DNA of 64,000 nt, taken from contig JAWZYV010014416.1 in the NCBI GenBank assembly GCA_038373885.1, positions 1 to 64,000 of the forward strand. The letters are read 5' to 3'. A model generated the notes under the pieces. The model was given only the letters and a program-made list of their open reading frames with translations. It was not told the origin of the DNA and searched no databases. The position numbers and the translations under genes were made by a program. The DNA comes from Cheiracanthium punctorium. Taxonomy: Eukaryota > Arthropoda > Arachnida > Araneae > Cheiracanthiidae. Of the stretch, positions 1-10,802 are shown piece after piece (position 1 is the first letter of the stretch; every line of letters starts with the position of its first letter).

Positions 1-1440
1 CTAATGACGAATCACTGGTGAATGACTAATGACCAGCCCAAAAGTGGCAGAGATTGAATACTTGCGTTAATAAGAGACATCTTTGGGTAATATTCGCCAA
101 AATTACTGCACCACATGGCAAATTTTTTGTATAGATTTTGCCAAATATAAATAGGAAAATTTTTCAAAAGTTAAACAGAAACTCGATCAATATTTTATGT
201 GTAATTTTGTAGAAAACAAACGATGTTCAGCTCTTTCAATAAGCATCGTTTACCCTAAAAATATTGGGGCCTTTTACAGTTGTTTCGCTCAATACAGCCC
301 AAATGAGTGTTGGTTGCTCGTCTCATGGTAACATACGTAATCAGACTTTAATTTCTGCACCAAACATTGTTCATAGAAATGATACATAAAAAAGAAGTTA
401 CAAGCATCAATACCGAAGGACAGCTGGATAAACTGCTCATTCTGAAAAAGTGCCGCCTTTGCCCCACCGCTGGATTTTAATAGTACCTACCGAGCGATCC
501 GAACGAATCGTCATTCGCGTGCCACACGGCCACGCAACTTCCTTGATGCAGTTGCCTGTGTGGAATCGTTCTCCTGCTCTGTTACTGGTAGTTAAGCCGA
601 GCTATGGCAACGGCTATATTGTTAGAGCATTTGTGCCATTGGAACAGTCTATCCGGTTGTCCTTTTTTATCGATGGTTAGATGTAAATGTAGCGTCACAG
701 TTGGAGATTATATACTGGCATTTTTTACAGATGACTGATGACGTGCTGGTGTACACTCGCGTGCATAAATATTGTTACGAATTTTTCGGGCAAAACCCGC
801 TATTGTTGGGTTTAAAATAGTTCAAAATTCGTATTCTACGTATCAAATAGTTAAATTATGCTTTTTGTTTGCATCGAAATCGGTCCCCTAGAACGGAGAT
901 ACGGAGGTTTGGGATTTCCCCTTTGATTTCTGTCGCAATTTCTAGCAATCTAGAGAAGTATTGGTCCTAGGCCTTCGGTAACTGCACTTTTGGGGACTTA
1001 TTTTGGTGCCAAATTTGGCAATATTTCGCCAAAAGTCGCCAAACTTGGAGACATTTTCGTCATGTGGCGTGTTTTTCCTAATGGGGCTAGTAAAGCTAGC
1101 TGCCCCTCCGATGGCAGCTAGTACTCCGTCGTTACAGGATTCCGAGGTTGTTTAAAGAATTTTTCGCTCGCCATGTCCTCTAAATGCCAGTTCTTGCTTA
1201 CTTAAAAACAATACTGCTTTGATGGGTAATTGTCCATTCATAAGCGTCTATTCAGGCTTACCTTCTTAATAAATTCAGCATTGTAAAGTCCAGAGTTTGC
1301 CGCACATATATTCTCCTTACCCCCTCCCTCACTTCTCGAGCCAATCAGTGAGTCGAATTCACAAGTGCTGCCGACCTTTCAAAATCTTGAATGAGCTGAG
1401 TCTTAGCTGCGTACCCCCATTATAGCCTATGCCGGAGGAA
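1..1440. other. no recognised gene; repeat-derived sequence
   Basis: I recognise no gene here. A 76-codon open frame at 450-680 (+) lies in a slightly GC-richer patch but shows no domain, signal or splice context that I can support. Bases 1011-1085 carry a fragment of the GCCAAATTTGGC / CGCCAAAAGTCGCC type that is found in full in the elements at 36536-38510 and 60985-62785. The stretch at 769-820 begins TGTTACGAA and holds a short CGGG/CCCG inverted repeat; it could be an LTR remnant, but this is unproven. Confidence 0.4.
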
Positions 1441-1454
1441 ATGCTTACGTAACC

Positions 1455-1468
1455 GTTGTCATGGCAAC
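1455..1468. promoter_or_regulatory. X-box-like palindrome (candidate RFX site)
   Basis: The sequence GTTGTCATGGCAAC is a near-perfect inverted repeat and differs by one base from the symmetric X-box GTTGCCATGGCAAC bound by RFX factors such as those of ciliary genes. It sits inside a slightly longer palindrome, ACCGTTG...CAACGGT. No gene is visible next to it, so a role is speculative; it may simply be a chance palindrome in a repeat. Confidence 0.25.
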
Positions 1469-1494
1469 GGTGCTGCCAATTTTCTTATCAGCGC

Positions 1495-1562
1495 TCATTA
1501 ATAATTAGAATAAATTATTAGAATAAATTATTAGGAAAATTATTAGAATAAATTATTTTAAA
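1495..1562. repeat. AT-rich short tandem repeat
   Basis: Three to four imperfect copies of an ATTAGAATAAATT unit follow one another. This is a simple low-complexity array with no coding potential. Confidence 0.6.
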
Positions 1563-2054
1563 GTATGTGCTGATAATTTCAAGTGCAGCCCGGCTGTACT
1601 TGCTGTATCCCACGAGCCGCCACTGTAAGTAGCTGTAAATGACACATTCAGCGGCGTGAGCTTTCCACTGCTGGCAAACAAACGAATAATATGGATTGTC
1701 GCGTTCAGGAGACATTAAGCTGAATGTTTGCTATAGTCGCTGAATTTCACTTCAATAAGTTGAATCGTCATTGAAATACAATGAAAAGGCATTGAATTTC
1801 TTCGCGTTCCTTGAAAATCACGCTTTTATAATCAAAATACAAATTTATGTTGTAATTACAATACTTGGTAATCAATGTACTAATAATAAAAAAACTGTAA
1901 ATGAATACATTTAAATATAGTTTAAAAATGAATAGATAACAAATATATTTTTATTTGCATTGCATTCATTTACATTTTGATTGCAGAAATTACTATGCTC
2001 AGGAGACGGAGTCTGATTTTCAATGAACGTGAAATTGAATGACTATAACAGACA

Positions 2055-2640
2055 CTTGGCTTAATTTCTCTTGAATTAGACAACCTATTCAGGGTTGTTC
2101 ATTTAATCTATAGTTTATTTTAAAGGTATTGTAATGAACCAGTTGTTGGTCAATTTTGCTTATTGTATAGCTAAGACGTTTTGGCAGAATCGTATATTAA
2201 ATATTTCGACGAAAATTTGATTTTGCATTTTTCACAGTTTCAGTGCTTATAATTCGTTATTAATTTTAGATATTGTAATCAGGGGCGTAGCCAGAAGTTT
2301 TTCATGGGGGGGTTCGACTACTGCAACTCACATATATGCATACATGTGTGTGATAAGGGAGTGAAGAATATACATTTTGTATGGCAAAAAATTCCTCATC
2401 TAACCCCCCCCCCCCCGTGGCTACGCCTCTGATTGTAATCATACTATTGAGATGCACTTTTACAGAAAATCTCTGTTTCTTCGAGTGGTCTGACGAGATA
2501 TACATGTTACGGCAGTATCATTTTAATCACAACCCTTTGCACTCGAAGAGTCATGTGACCTAGGTGATGTGGCAATGTTAGTATGGCCATTTCGGACTAA
2601 AATAGTTACACCCCTTGGTCTCATTACTTTTCAGGTGCAA
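2055..2640 (+). repeat. dispersed repeat, split by a hAT MITE
   Basis: Bases 2055-2280 resemble 42350-42560 in direct orientation (shared TTGAATTAGACAACC and a closing TTTCAG(T/C)GCTTA). Bases 2432-2640 resemble the reverse complement of 20485-20690 (shared CTTCGAGTGG, TGACGAGATATACA and CTCGAAGAGTC). The two parts belong to one repeat that was separated by the insertion at 2280-2431. Its class is unknown, and I see no coding region. Confidence 0.6.
2280..2431. mobile_element. hAT-like MITE, 152 bp, with 8-bp TSD
   Basis: The ends are CAGGGGCGTAGCCA and, inverted, CAGAGGCGTAGCCA, a terminal repeat type typical of non-autonomous hAT elements. Perfect 8-bp direct repeats ATTGTAAT flank it at 2272-2279 and 2432-2439, the duplication length of hAT transposases. 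The related repeat at 20485-20690 carries a single ATTGTAAT and no insert, which is an empty site. A poly-C run lies inside near 2404-2416. The element has no coding capacity and would have depended on a transposase encoded elsewhere. Confidence 0.85.
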
Positions 2641-3253
2641 AGACGTGTGACTAAAATGTCAGCACCGTAGCTTGTAAATTTAGTCAGCTACAGTTCTTTC
2701 TTTTTAAAAGTTCCAGTCGTGGACTTTTGGAAATTTTAAGTTGTAAAACAAGAAATTCCAACTATCCATTGAGACAAGAGATCGACTTCTAGTTGGCTGA
2801 AACCCTTATCAACTAAATGCCAAAGGCGCAGCACCTTCATTTTCTGTTTAGTTAAGTAAAAGAAAGTTTGTTGCTGAAGTCGGTCTCTTAGAAAAGAATG
2901 CTAAGCTCATTTTTAGTGATTTCCTTAAGAGGCAAGTCTTCATTCAAGCCATTTTTAACACACATTCTTTTTGTCTTTAAATCAATTTTAATTACTATTA
3001 TTTGGTTATATACTGAATGTATCATAAACTATCACTGAATGAAATTATAATAGTCATTTATGGATAGTTATGGGTGGCCCACGTTTAAATCAATGGTTTA
3101 CTGAATGCTCCAGAAGTGGTCTGAGGGGGCCAAAGTACTGGAGCATTTGCTTTTCTTCGTGTGCTCCAGTAGTGGGCCATACTTGCCAATTTCAACAGTT
3201 GTTTTTTCGGAAAAATTTTCACCGCTATTTTAGATTTTGTAACTTAATTTTAA

Positions 3254-3537
3254 CCCTTTCCGGCGCAAGAACTTTTATTGTATTTTCTCGTCAATGCAGA
3301 TGCCTGGAGTAATAGTTAAATTTCTGATGTCAATTTAATGAAGCATGGATATTTTTTCTGTAAAATATCTATAACATTTTTATAAATATGCATGACACTT
3401 TACCTCCTAATACCATTTTGTGCAAATTTCATTATTATCTTGTAAATAGACATAGGAAAATTGACTAATGCTTCTGAAATTTGTCTTGTACACCATAAGT
3501 AGGTGGCTAGAACGTCTAGCCACCGCCTGCGAAAGGG
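3254..3537. mobile_element. piggyBac-like MITE, 284 bp, TTAA target
   Basis: The element begins CCCTTTC and ends GAAAGGG and is flanked on both sides by TTAA (3250-3253 and 3538-3541), the piggyBac signature. An inner palindrome GTGGCTAGAACGTCTAGCCAC lies near the right end. It shares internal sequence (AATAATAG, then TAAATTTCTGATGTCAA) with the neighbour at 3874-4149, so both belong to one family. No transposase is encoded. Confidence 0.7.
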
Positions 3538-3873
3538 TTAAAATAAATCCAAAATGTCTGACGTGAACAGTAACAGGAAATAAAAATTAAAGTAATATAT
3601 GCTCAGAGATTAACGGCCTTATTCACCAAAACAATTGACCTGCAGATTAATCCTAAAACTCGTGTTAAGGTCATCGGTAAGATATCTTACCTATGACTTT
3701 AATACGCGAGTTTGGATTAATTCTCATGTCAAGTGTTTGGTGAATAAAGACGTAAGAGTTACAAAACAATAGGGTAAAAGGGGACTTTGTAGTAGTTGAC
3801 AACAGTTTATTCAACATAACATATAAAGATTTAATGCCAAAACCAGTACTTACAACCAGATATCGAGAATTAA

Positions 3874-4149
3874 TCCATTTGTGCCTGGATATTTTTGCGA
3901 CTTTCTTCGATTTTTACTGATAACAGAAATAATAGATAAATTTCTGATGTCAACTTCTTGAACAAGGAATGATTTATTTTAAAATCATTTTGCATAAAAA
4001 TCGAAATATCAACATCTTACTTGGTCATGTTAAAATATTGTGCGGAGTTGAGGCTCAATACTCATGAATAAAGGCTAGGAAAAATAAATAACGTTTTCGA
4101 CTAATAGCGAAAATGCCGTCCCAAAAAAGGGACGCTAGGCATAAATGGG
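3874..4149. mobile_element. piggyBac-like MITE, 276 bp, TTAA target
   Basis: Ends TCCATTTGTGCC and GGCATAAATGGG form an inverted pair, with TTAA on both sides (3870-3873, 4150-4153). Its length and internal TAAATTTCTGATGTCAA block match the copy at 3254-3537, in the same orientation and about 330 bp away. It is non-coding. Confidence 0.65.
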
Positions 4150-4153
4150 TTAA

Positions 4154-5112
4154 CATATACGTCTAATAAAAAAATTGGCTGTTTCCGAAAAAATATAAAT
4201 CTTAAACGAGTAAAATCTATTAATGAAGCAATCCTTCTGCTAATTTTAATGTATTTTTATAGTGTATAATATTAACGTATTATTATTACTATACATAACG
4301 AGTTCATTCTGTTTTCCTTAGACATTTGAAAAATCTAGGTGGCCCACATTTGGTATGCTTATTACTGGTGCATCAAAATTTTGCTATGCCCACTTCTGGT
4401 ACATAGAAGTGAATTGACCCAAGTTTTAATTTTTTAAAATTATATCACAATTATTTTGATATTTTACATGATTATTACTTTATGTATGAGTTTGTACAAC
4501 CATGAAAAAAATATAGATTTACAAAACTTCTTGAAATTTCAAATGATGATGGCAAGTATATTAATACGTGGCTCGTTTAAAAATCATATACATACTTTTT
4601 TTGTGTGTGAGAGTATACAGCATGAATATTAAATTCGGGAGTGCGTAGGTTTTTTTGTTTTTTTTTTAAGATTTCAAAGATCTCCCATACTGTCCGGAAT
4701 ACTTTTAAATCGGTTAGAGATCGAACAGGGTTGCTATGTTGATTTATGTTCCACATAAGCTCACCTATTACCTGTCTGAGTTTAATAATAATAAGGAAAC
4801 ATTCTGTATAAACTGAAACAACTTGTCCAGTAGTATCAATAATAATCATAAATCCTGTTTTACATCTTTTGCATAGTTATTTTACAGCAACGAGAATCTA
4901 ATTGCTGACGGCAACGGATTATCGTCTGAATTTATGAACTTCATAAAATCTTCTAAATTCATCTGAATGTATGTATGGCTTTGGAAATTGGAAGTCTAAA
5001 TGTTGTACACGTTTCAATTTATAGTAATAAAGTTTACGGACTGACTGATGGAACTCCAGGCTTGAGCAATGAGCAAGCCTGCTAGGAAACAAAGTTTTCA
5101 AACATACATATA
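4154..5112. other. no gene seen
   Basis: AT-rich sequence without recognisable coding or structural features. A minus-strand 90-codon frame at 4577-4849 is low complexity and I do not support it as a gene. A GGTGGCCCAC motif at about 4340 recurs at about 3073. Confidence 0.4.
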
Positions 5113-5389
5113 TACAGAGTGTTTCTAAAGGTTCAGAAAATATTTTACATGCGATAGTTCACATTACAAGGAATAAGAATTGCACAGGAAACAGCCCAGA
5201 CAGAACATAAGCTTAAATCAAGCTTGACATTTCCTTGAATTTGACCTATTAATACAAGCTTGATTTCAGCTTGATTTTAGCTTGCAGTGTGCAGTGATGG
5301 CGCCATCTGTGAAAGAGAATGGACATTAATATTCTAGCGTTTCTCAAATTTGCTGAAAGTTCGTAAAACATGTGTTTTATTTTATTACC

Positions 5390-5855
5390 AGTGCCATATT
5401 ACCGGCAGGGAAACGGGGCAACTGCCCAGGGCCTACAGATTTTAGGGCCCAAAAATCTTACACTTTTGTAGTTTTAAAATAAAATTACAAAGGATAAAAA
5501 AATTCAGAAGTTAAATAATTTTTTTAAATATAAAGTATGAACAATAAAAATAATTCAAATTTACATTTGTATAAATTAATTTAAACTTCTTTTTAATTCT
5601 TCGAAATGCTCTGTATCGATATAGCATACCAATATGTAGGAAAATAACTAACCACATTTGTAAAGAGAATTTTTAGCATTAAAAAATACCAAAATTTCTC
5701 AATTATTTGTTACCTTAAGAAATATTTACAAATATGACTAAAGTGTTTGTATTCCATACATGTTAGCAATAATCTTTTTTTTTGTGGGGGGTTATTGCAA
5801 GTGGCCCAATTTTTTTCTTCTGCCCAGGGCCCACAGTTGTCTTGATCGGGCTCTG
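5390..5855. mobile_element. hAT-like element, 466 bp, with 8-bp TSD
   Basis: Starts CAGTGCC and ends GGGCTCTG (inverted CAGAGCCC). Perfect 8-bp direct repeats TTTATTAC flank it at 5382-5389 and 5856-5863. Near both ends are GC-rich blocks (GCCCAGGGCC and TGCCCAGGGCCC) around an AT-rich middle. Non-autonomous; no transposase frame. It was inserted after the host element at 5195-6826. Confidence 0.85.
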
Positions 5856-6411
5856 TTTATTACGCACAAAACCTGGACATTAGAACACGCTAGGGGAAGG
5901 AATGAATGGGATAAGCCCCTGTGAAGTGTAACACGAGGGGAGTTTTAGTTTTATTTACATCTAATTAACATTAGTAATTCCATTAACTAATTAATTAGCA
6001 CTAAAAATAAATTTTAATATAATTAACACAATTTAGTTAGTTAATATACTTCACTTTATGGGTGGTTCACCATAGAATTTAAAAAAAAAGATTCTATATT
6101 TCCAAATAAGGAAATTCTTCAAAATAAAATACAATTATACTACGAAATTGATTTCAAAATCAGTCGTTTGTCTCGATTTTGGCCAGCAGTATTGCTCATG
6201 AGTGTTGCGAAAGTTTTAAAACGTGTGCTGCTCTTAAGTTTATATTATGTTTATTTCCCTATTAGTGGAGTCTCTAAATCACACATAACATTATTTTAAT
6301 TTTGATGCATCCCATGGAAAAATAAAAAAACAAATAACATATCGCCCACTTATCAATCTGGCCAGAAAACGGCTTGATAATTCTCTTCAAACTTTAGTCA
6401 TGACTGCCCGA

Positions 6412-6597
6412 AGCTTAGTAGCTGAATGGATAGCGCGCTCGCATACCAACCGAAAGGTCCCGAGTTCTACTCTAGCCACGGACACTCGATGGAAACCGAT
6501 TAAATTAAATTGAAATTTCAGCGTTGAGGGGAAAATGCGTGGCAAAGTAAAATATGTGAGGCGAGTTCGCCGACCGGCGCCCCGTGTATTTAGGAAA
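6412..6597 (+). mobile_element. tRNA-derived SINE
   Basis: The head reads TAGCTGAATGGATAGCGCGC, an A-box-like RNA polymerase III promoter, followed after about 30 bp by GAGTTCTACTC, a weakened B-box. After the head come a non-tRNA body and a T-rich end at about 6597-6620. Flanking duplications are not clear. It is not a functional tRNA because no matching acceptor stem is seen. Confidence 0.6.
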
Positions 6598-7331
6598 TTT
6601 TTTTTTTAGAAAAATTTTTTAAGCTTGCAATTAAGCTTGCTATGTCAAGCTTGATTCAAGCTTGAAATGTCAAGCTTAATGCAAGCTGGGCAAGTGTAAA
6701 CTAGAACACTTGATTCAAGCTTGCATTAAGCTTACACGCTTGAAATTTCCAAGCTTAATTCAAGCTTATTGACTTGATAAATCAAGCTTGCTGCAAGTTT
6801 GATGCAAGTTTGTTGTGCTGTCTGGGTGACTGCAAGCGTCATTTTAACACTTTAAGAGCTAGACGCTTGGTTATATTTTAACTGATGTGGGCGTGGCTTT
6901 TAGATATGTTGAATTTTTAACAAAGACTTTTGTGTGCTAATGGTTACAAGAAAGGAATATTTAAAGTTTAATAGGAAGTTTAATAATGTTGGGGAAGTTT
7001 AATAATGTTGAATCTAGCCGATGTGATTAGCGCACTGATTGGATTGATAAGAATATTATGTATGAAATATTAAAATATTGGAATACACTTGATTTTTAAA
7101 AAGTTGCTTAGTAGGCGCGTAGTTATAGGTAACTAAAAAAACCTATATTTTATTTGTATTACATAACGTTTTTAACAAAATAAAAAGGGTGATTATACTC
7201 ATTAGAATGAACAACAGAACCTTTGGTTGGATTGGACTATGAGTAGTAAAGAAAGTTTAAGGTGAGATGGCATAACTGAATTTCTTAAAAGCTTATGTTG
7301 CATTAATACATTTATTGCCATCAAAATAGAC

Positions 7332-7690
7332 TTAAAATAGCTGTTTGGAGTGGCGGCTAAGTGCCGTGGCTTTGCACAAATCACACCGGCAATTAAGCGA
7401 TTGGCGCACTCTCTCAAAGGTTCCTGGTGCCACATTTATTTTATCTGCTGCAACAACGGTTCTCTCTACGAGAACTTTAGCGCTCTCCACAGTCGACTTG
7501 TATATCAAGGATTTCTTATGTCGCCCAAAAACGAAATCTAATGGATGAAGATCTGGGGAGCCTGCAGGCCAACAATCCAATTTATCGTTGGGTATATGTG
7601 GCATCAAGGAAGCGTTGAACATCGGCATTATTATAAGCTGGGACACGGTCATGCATAAACCACATTTGTGTCCGTGTGATGAATAGATTC
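7332..7690 (-). pseudogene. mariner-type transposase, C-terminal fragment
   Basis: The minus-strand frame at 7332-7652 contains SPDLHPLDF, matching the SPDLNPLDF segment around the third catalytic acidic position of one Tc1/mariner transposase group, then a VY/IY-K segment, AADKINVAPGTFERVRQSL and a C-terminal RCDLCKA. A second frame just upstream holds WFMHDRVPAY, the usual block before it, so a frameshift separates the two near 7620. The N-terminal DNA-binding region is missing. The same C-terminal stretch occurs at about 27255-27345. The protein would have cut and pasted TA-flanked DNA; this copy is dead. Confidence 0.75.
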
Positions 7691-7949
7691 TAATTTGCCT
7701 GAAACACTTTCCAACTGTGAGAAGTGTTTATGATTTTGGTTTGTCTCTCTATCAGTCAGTGTTCAGTCAACTGCTGTAAATAAAGAAGATGTTTGCACAC
7801 TTTCAAAGGATTTTGAGGTCATATAATTCACGCTTAAAATATAAACACAATGTTTTTAATGTTCACATTGGTAGACTTTTATGGGGCAATAAGTCTACAT
7901 CGTGATTTCTATGATAGAAGGACTTTAAATTTTGCACGGATCTGGTTTT

Positions 7950-8390
7950 GATTTCCATTTTTCTTTCACAATTTACCAGAGTTATTGTACAGTTGGGTGC
8001 TGCTGTTAAAGAACAATAAATAATAGAGACACAATTTTCGATGGAGAGCTTTATTTTTTAATTCTTAATAACATATATTAATTTTATTTTATTTGACATA
8101 GCGGAATATCTCTAAAATACACTTTAAAGAATAACTGTTCATATAATGAATTGATTTCTTTTGGGTGCTCCTGCAAAAGCGCTATAAATCCTAGATACAT
8201 CATTTTCAATAGGAGTACATAGAAATAATATAATCAATTTTGCTATATTCAATGCGTATTTACATCAGTTTTAGCGCAGACGGATAGACAAACTAACCGA
8301 AATCATCAACTCTTTTCAACGTGGTTGAAAAGCGTTAAAACACATTCGTATCACTAACAATAGTTAAAATATTACTATAATTTCAAAACG
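7950..8390 (+). repeat. dispersed repeat, copy 1
   Basis: Similar in direct orientation to 40980-41560. The shared stretch is around 8090-8145: GAAATAGC or GACATAGC, GGAATAT, then CTTTAAAGAAT(A/G)ACTGTT. Its class is unknown and it holds no coding frame. Confidence 0.45.
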
Positions 8391-8613
8391 GAAAATTAAG
8401 TCAACCACAAAAATCAGTCAAAAAATTGAGTAGGTTCAATTTTTTTTGCCAGCCAATTTTATTAACCCACGAAATTAAATAAGTAGTCAAAAATATGCTT
8501 AATACTTGAAGAACCTCTGAGGGAGACGGAGAAAACAACTGAAAATGCATTGCTATCCTGGGGTCATCCCCCTCCCCCCTCCCGTAGTCGCATCGTCTCT
8601 CTACGGGTCTGAC

Positions 8614-9032
8614 CAACACCTCCTAGATATAGAAAGCCTTACCACAGCTACGTCACCGAGCTTTGACGTCATCATTTGGCCTACATTTAAAAGATTGATT
8701 GTGATAAAATAAATAAATAAAAAATTTCTGGTGAATTTACCCATGATTGGCAATATTTTAATAACTTCAGATAAAAAATATAATTTTACGACAAATGACA
8801 GTTTTTAACCATAACTAATTAGATAATGTGATAAGGAAATAGATCATACCAAATAATTTTGTATGAGAAAGATATTTTAATTTTAATGTTTAATATGAGA
8901 TAATTTCTAATATTTGTAGAATTTACCAGAAATTTTTAATTTATTTATTTTATCACAATCAAACTTTTAAATGTAGGCCAAATGATGACGTCAAAGCTCG
9001 GTGCCGTACGTGATGCTATATCTAGATGTTGG
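8614..9032. mobile_element. CRE-bearing foldback MITE, copy A
   Basis: The best-preserved symmetric copy of a family seen about eight times in this window. Ends are CAACACCTCCTAGATATAG and an inverted counterpart TATCTAGATGTTG. The arms are about 150 bp. Each arm holds a canonical TGACGTCA (8664-8671 and 8986-8993). The AT-rich centre contains AACTAATTAGATAATGTG. Non-coding. Confidence 0.8.
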
Positions 9033-9055
9033 CGACAGAGCCTCGACCTTAATAC

Positions 9056-9460
9056 TCAGTAACTCTCGATTATCCAGGATGCGGCTTATCCGGGATGGCC
9101 CCAGTTTATTATGTTGATGACGTATGGAAATTAGTATAAAGTACCGCAGTTAAAAAAAAAAATCATTTATGTCGACTTAATCAAACGAAGAAGATGAAAT
9201 GCTTACAGAACACGACGATAATACTGAACTGCAAAGAAAAATCTTAGAAGTTTTGAGAAAGTGAGGCTGTTTTGAAAACTTACGTAGAGCAATGGAATAA
9301 TGAATGTTCGAAATTGAAATGCTGCAAAGCTTTGATTCGCAAGAAACAAGGGACTTCGTAGAATGTCCTTTAAAAGATAAAGAACAGCGTGTTGTGTTTT
9401 GGCAAAGGACTGTTTTGGGGGAGTCTAATGCATATTCACGTTCCAAAATACCAGACGATT
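9056..9460 (+). other. possible Tigger/pogo relic
   Basis: Bases 9056-9082 (CAGTAACTCTCGATTATCCA) look like the left end of a pogo/Tigger element. About 100 bp on, a plus-strand frame with stops has an acidic patch, as at the C-termini of such transposases. No right end is found. The assignment is tentative. Confidence 0.3.
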
Positions 9461-9499
9461 AGATTGACTGCCATGGGGTAGGCCATAACCTCCTAGGAC

Positions 9500-9665
9500 A
9501 TTCACACTTGAGCTACGCGCCGTATTCACTGTCTTATTCACTCGGCTGTTGCAGAGTGAAGTGACGAAGGAAGTCATGTAAAATCATGGAGAAATGCTGA
9601 TCACCACCATGTACAGCGTCTTATGCACTCGGCCGTAGCAGGATTAAGTGATGAAAAAAATAATG
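9500..9665 (-). mobile_element. two tRNA-like SINE heads in tandem
   Basis: On the minus strand, GCCGAGTGCATAAGACGCTG (ending near 9640) and GCCGAGTGAATAAGACAGTG (near 9545) resemble the head GCCGAGTGGATAAGACACTG of the SINE at 16600-16835. Each is truncated soon after the A-box. Probably two 3'-truncated or recombined SINE fragments. Confidence 0.45.
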
Positions 9666-9679
9666 TAGCTCATCGAAAA

Positions 9680-10743
9680 TTCGAATCATGGTAACGTATC
9701 AGTAAATAACGCGTCAATTAATTACTAAAACCACTTTGTATAAATAAAAAATTTTTAATTAGAAAATGAGAAGTTTTCTGAAGTGGTTCTGTGGATGTGT
9801 AATATTATTCCGATGTGGTATTGCACAGAAATTTTACAGAAAGTTGTCAAAAGTGCTTAGTACATGTTGAAAATAAGTTATGTGTTGAAAAAATCCAGTT
9901 TTTTTTTTATATTTTTGAACGGAAAACTGAACTTTCTACTAAATCTGTTTCACGATCAAAAGTTGTGGTGTTTGAGATGCAAAGGTTTGTTTAACATAGT
10001 CTAGTTTGTATTTTTGAAAAACAAATCTGCTCTAACTGCTCTAAATATCCTGCTAGTTTCAATTAGTAAATGCAAAATTCTAATAGGCATAGTCAGTGTT
10101 TACTAATAAGCATCTCAGTTATGTCACATGCAGAAAGTCTGTTGATTATTTTAGCCTAGCTAAAAACACTGTAATGTCCCATAGAACAACTCATATTACA
10201 GATTGCAACTCAACAACTCATATTTATTACAACTCATATTCATGATTACATTATGAGTTGTACTCATATTAACAAAAAAAAAAGTGACCAACAGCTAGAA
10301 ACTAACTAAGGGAGTGTCAGGGCAATCCGATAACCCCTCCCCAAAACCAAACTTTCGAATTTTGTTTTCAAAATTATGAGGTTGAACTCGCTTTGTGAAC
10401 TGATAAAAAGGAATTTATATTTGTTAATGATTGGGGGTTTTATCCAAAAAATTGTAATTTGCATTACAAATATTTTTGTCCACATAAGTCAGTCATTTTG
10501 CCAGCTGGTTCTCTATAGAGTAAGCTTTTTTTATTTTTTATTTATTTATTTATTTTTTTTCTCCATTCTGCAAGCTCATCAATTTTCGAGCGCTGGCTTC
10601 TTTCAAAGCGAAGAGCGACAGCGAATTCTGTACAAGGAGAAAAACGTTAATATGAAAGAACTCAGCTCTTTATTTTTTATTTATTTATTTTTCTTTTGCA
10701 CACGTGTGATATAACCTAAATAGTGTATAGTATATAGTCATAG

Positions 10744-10802
<59 letters not shown>

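Larger units (their letters stand above)
5195..6826. mobile_element. 1.6-kb TIR element with AAGCTTG arrays
   Basis: The ends are CCCAGACAGAACA and, inverted, CCCAGACAGCACA. Inside each end lies a dense set of short AAGCTTG/CAAGCTT words (about 5210-5285 and 6620-6805) in both orientations, which could fold or act as subterminal transposase-binding repeats. It interrupts mariner copy 1: the flanks join to the sequence seen uninterrupted near 13890. No clear target duplication is visible. It contains a hAT insertion (5390-5855) and a SINE (6412-6597). I see no coding region of its own. The superfamily is not assigned. Confidence 0.65.
5115..7690 (-). mobile_element. Tc1/mariner relic, copy 1, interrupted
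   Basis: The element lies on the minus strand. Its 3' end is at 5115 (inward CAGAGTGTTTCTAAA, preceded by TA). It matches the plus-strand relic ending at 13970 and the one at 27240-27810 over the transposase 3' end and the long 3' untranslated part. Matching landmarks include GCCCACATC(A/T)GT, AGTGTTAAAATGACG and CTTGTAATGTG. Removing 5195-6826 restores continuity with the uninterrupted copy at 13850-13930. The 5' end is not resolved; similarity fades beyond about 7690. Confidence 0.7.

Noticed and set aside
450..680. Possible host exon in a GC-richer patch
   Set aside because: No recognisable protein similarity, and splice sites cannot be supported by sequence alone.
10376..10714. 112-codon hydrophobic frame
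   Set aside because: Driven by TTTATTTATT tracts; low complexity, not a credible membrane protein.
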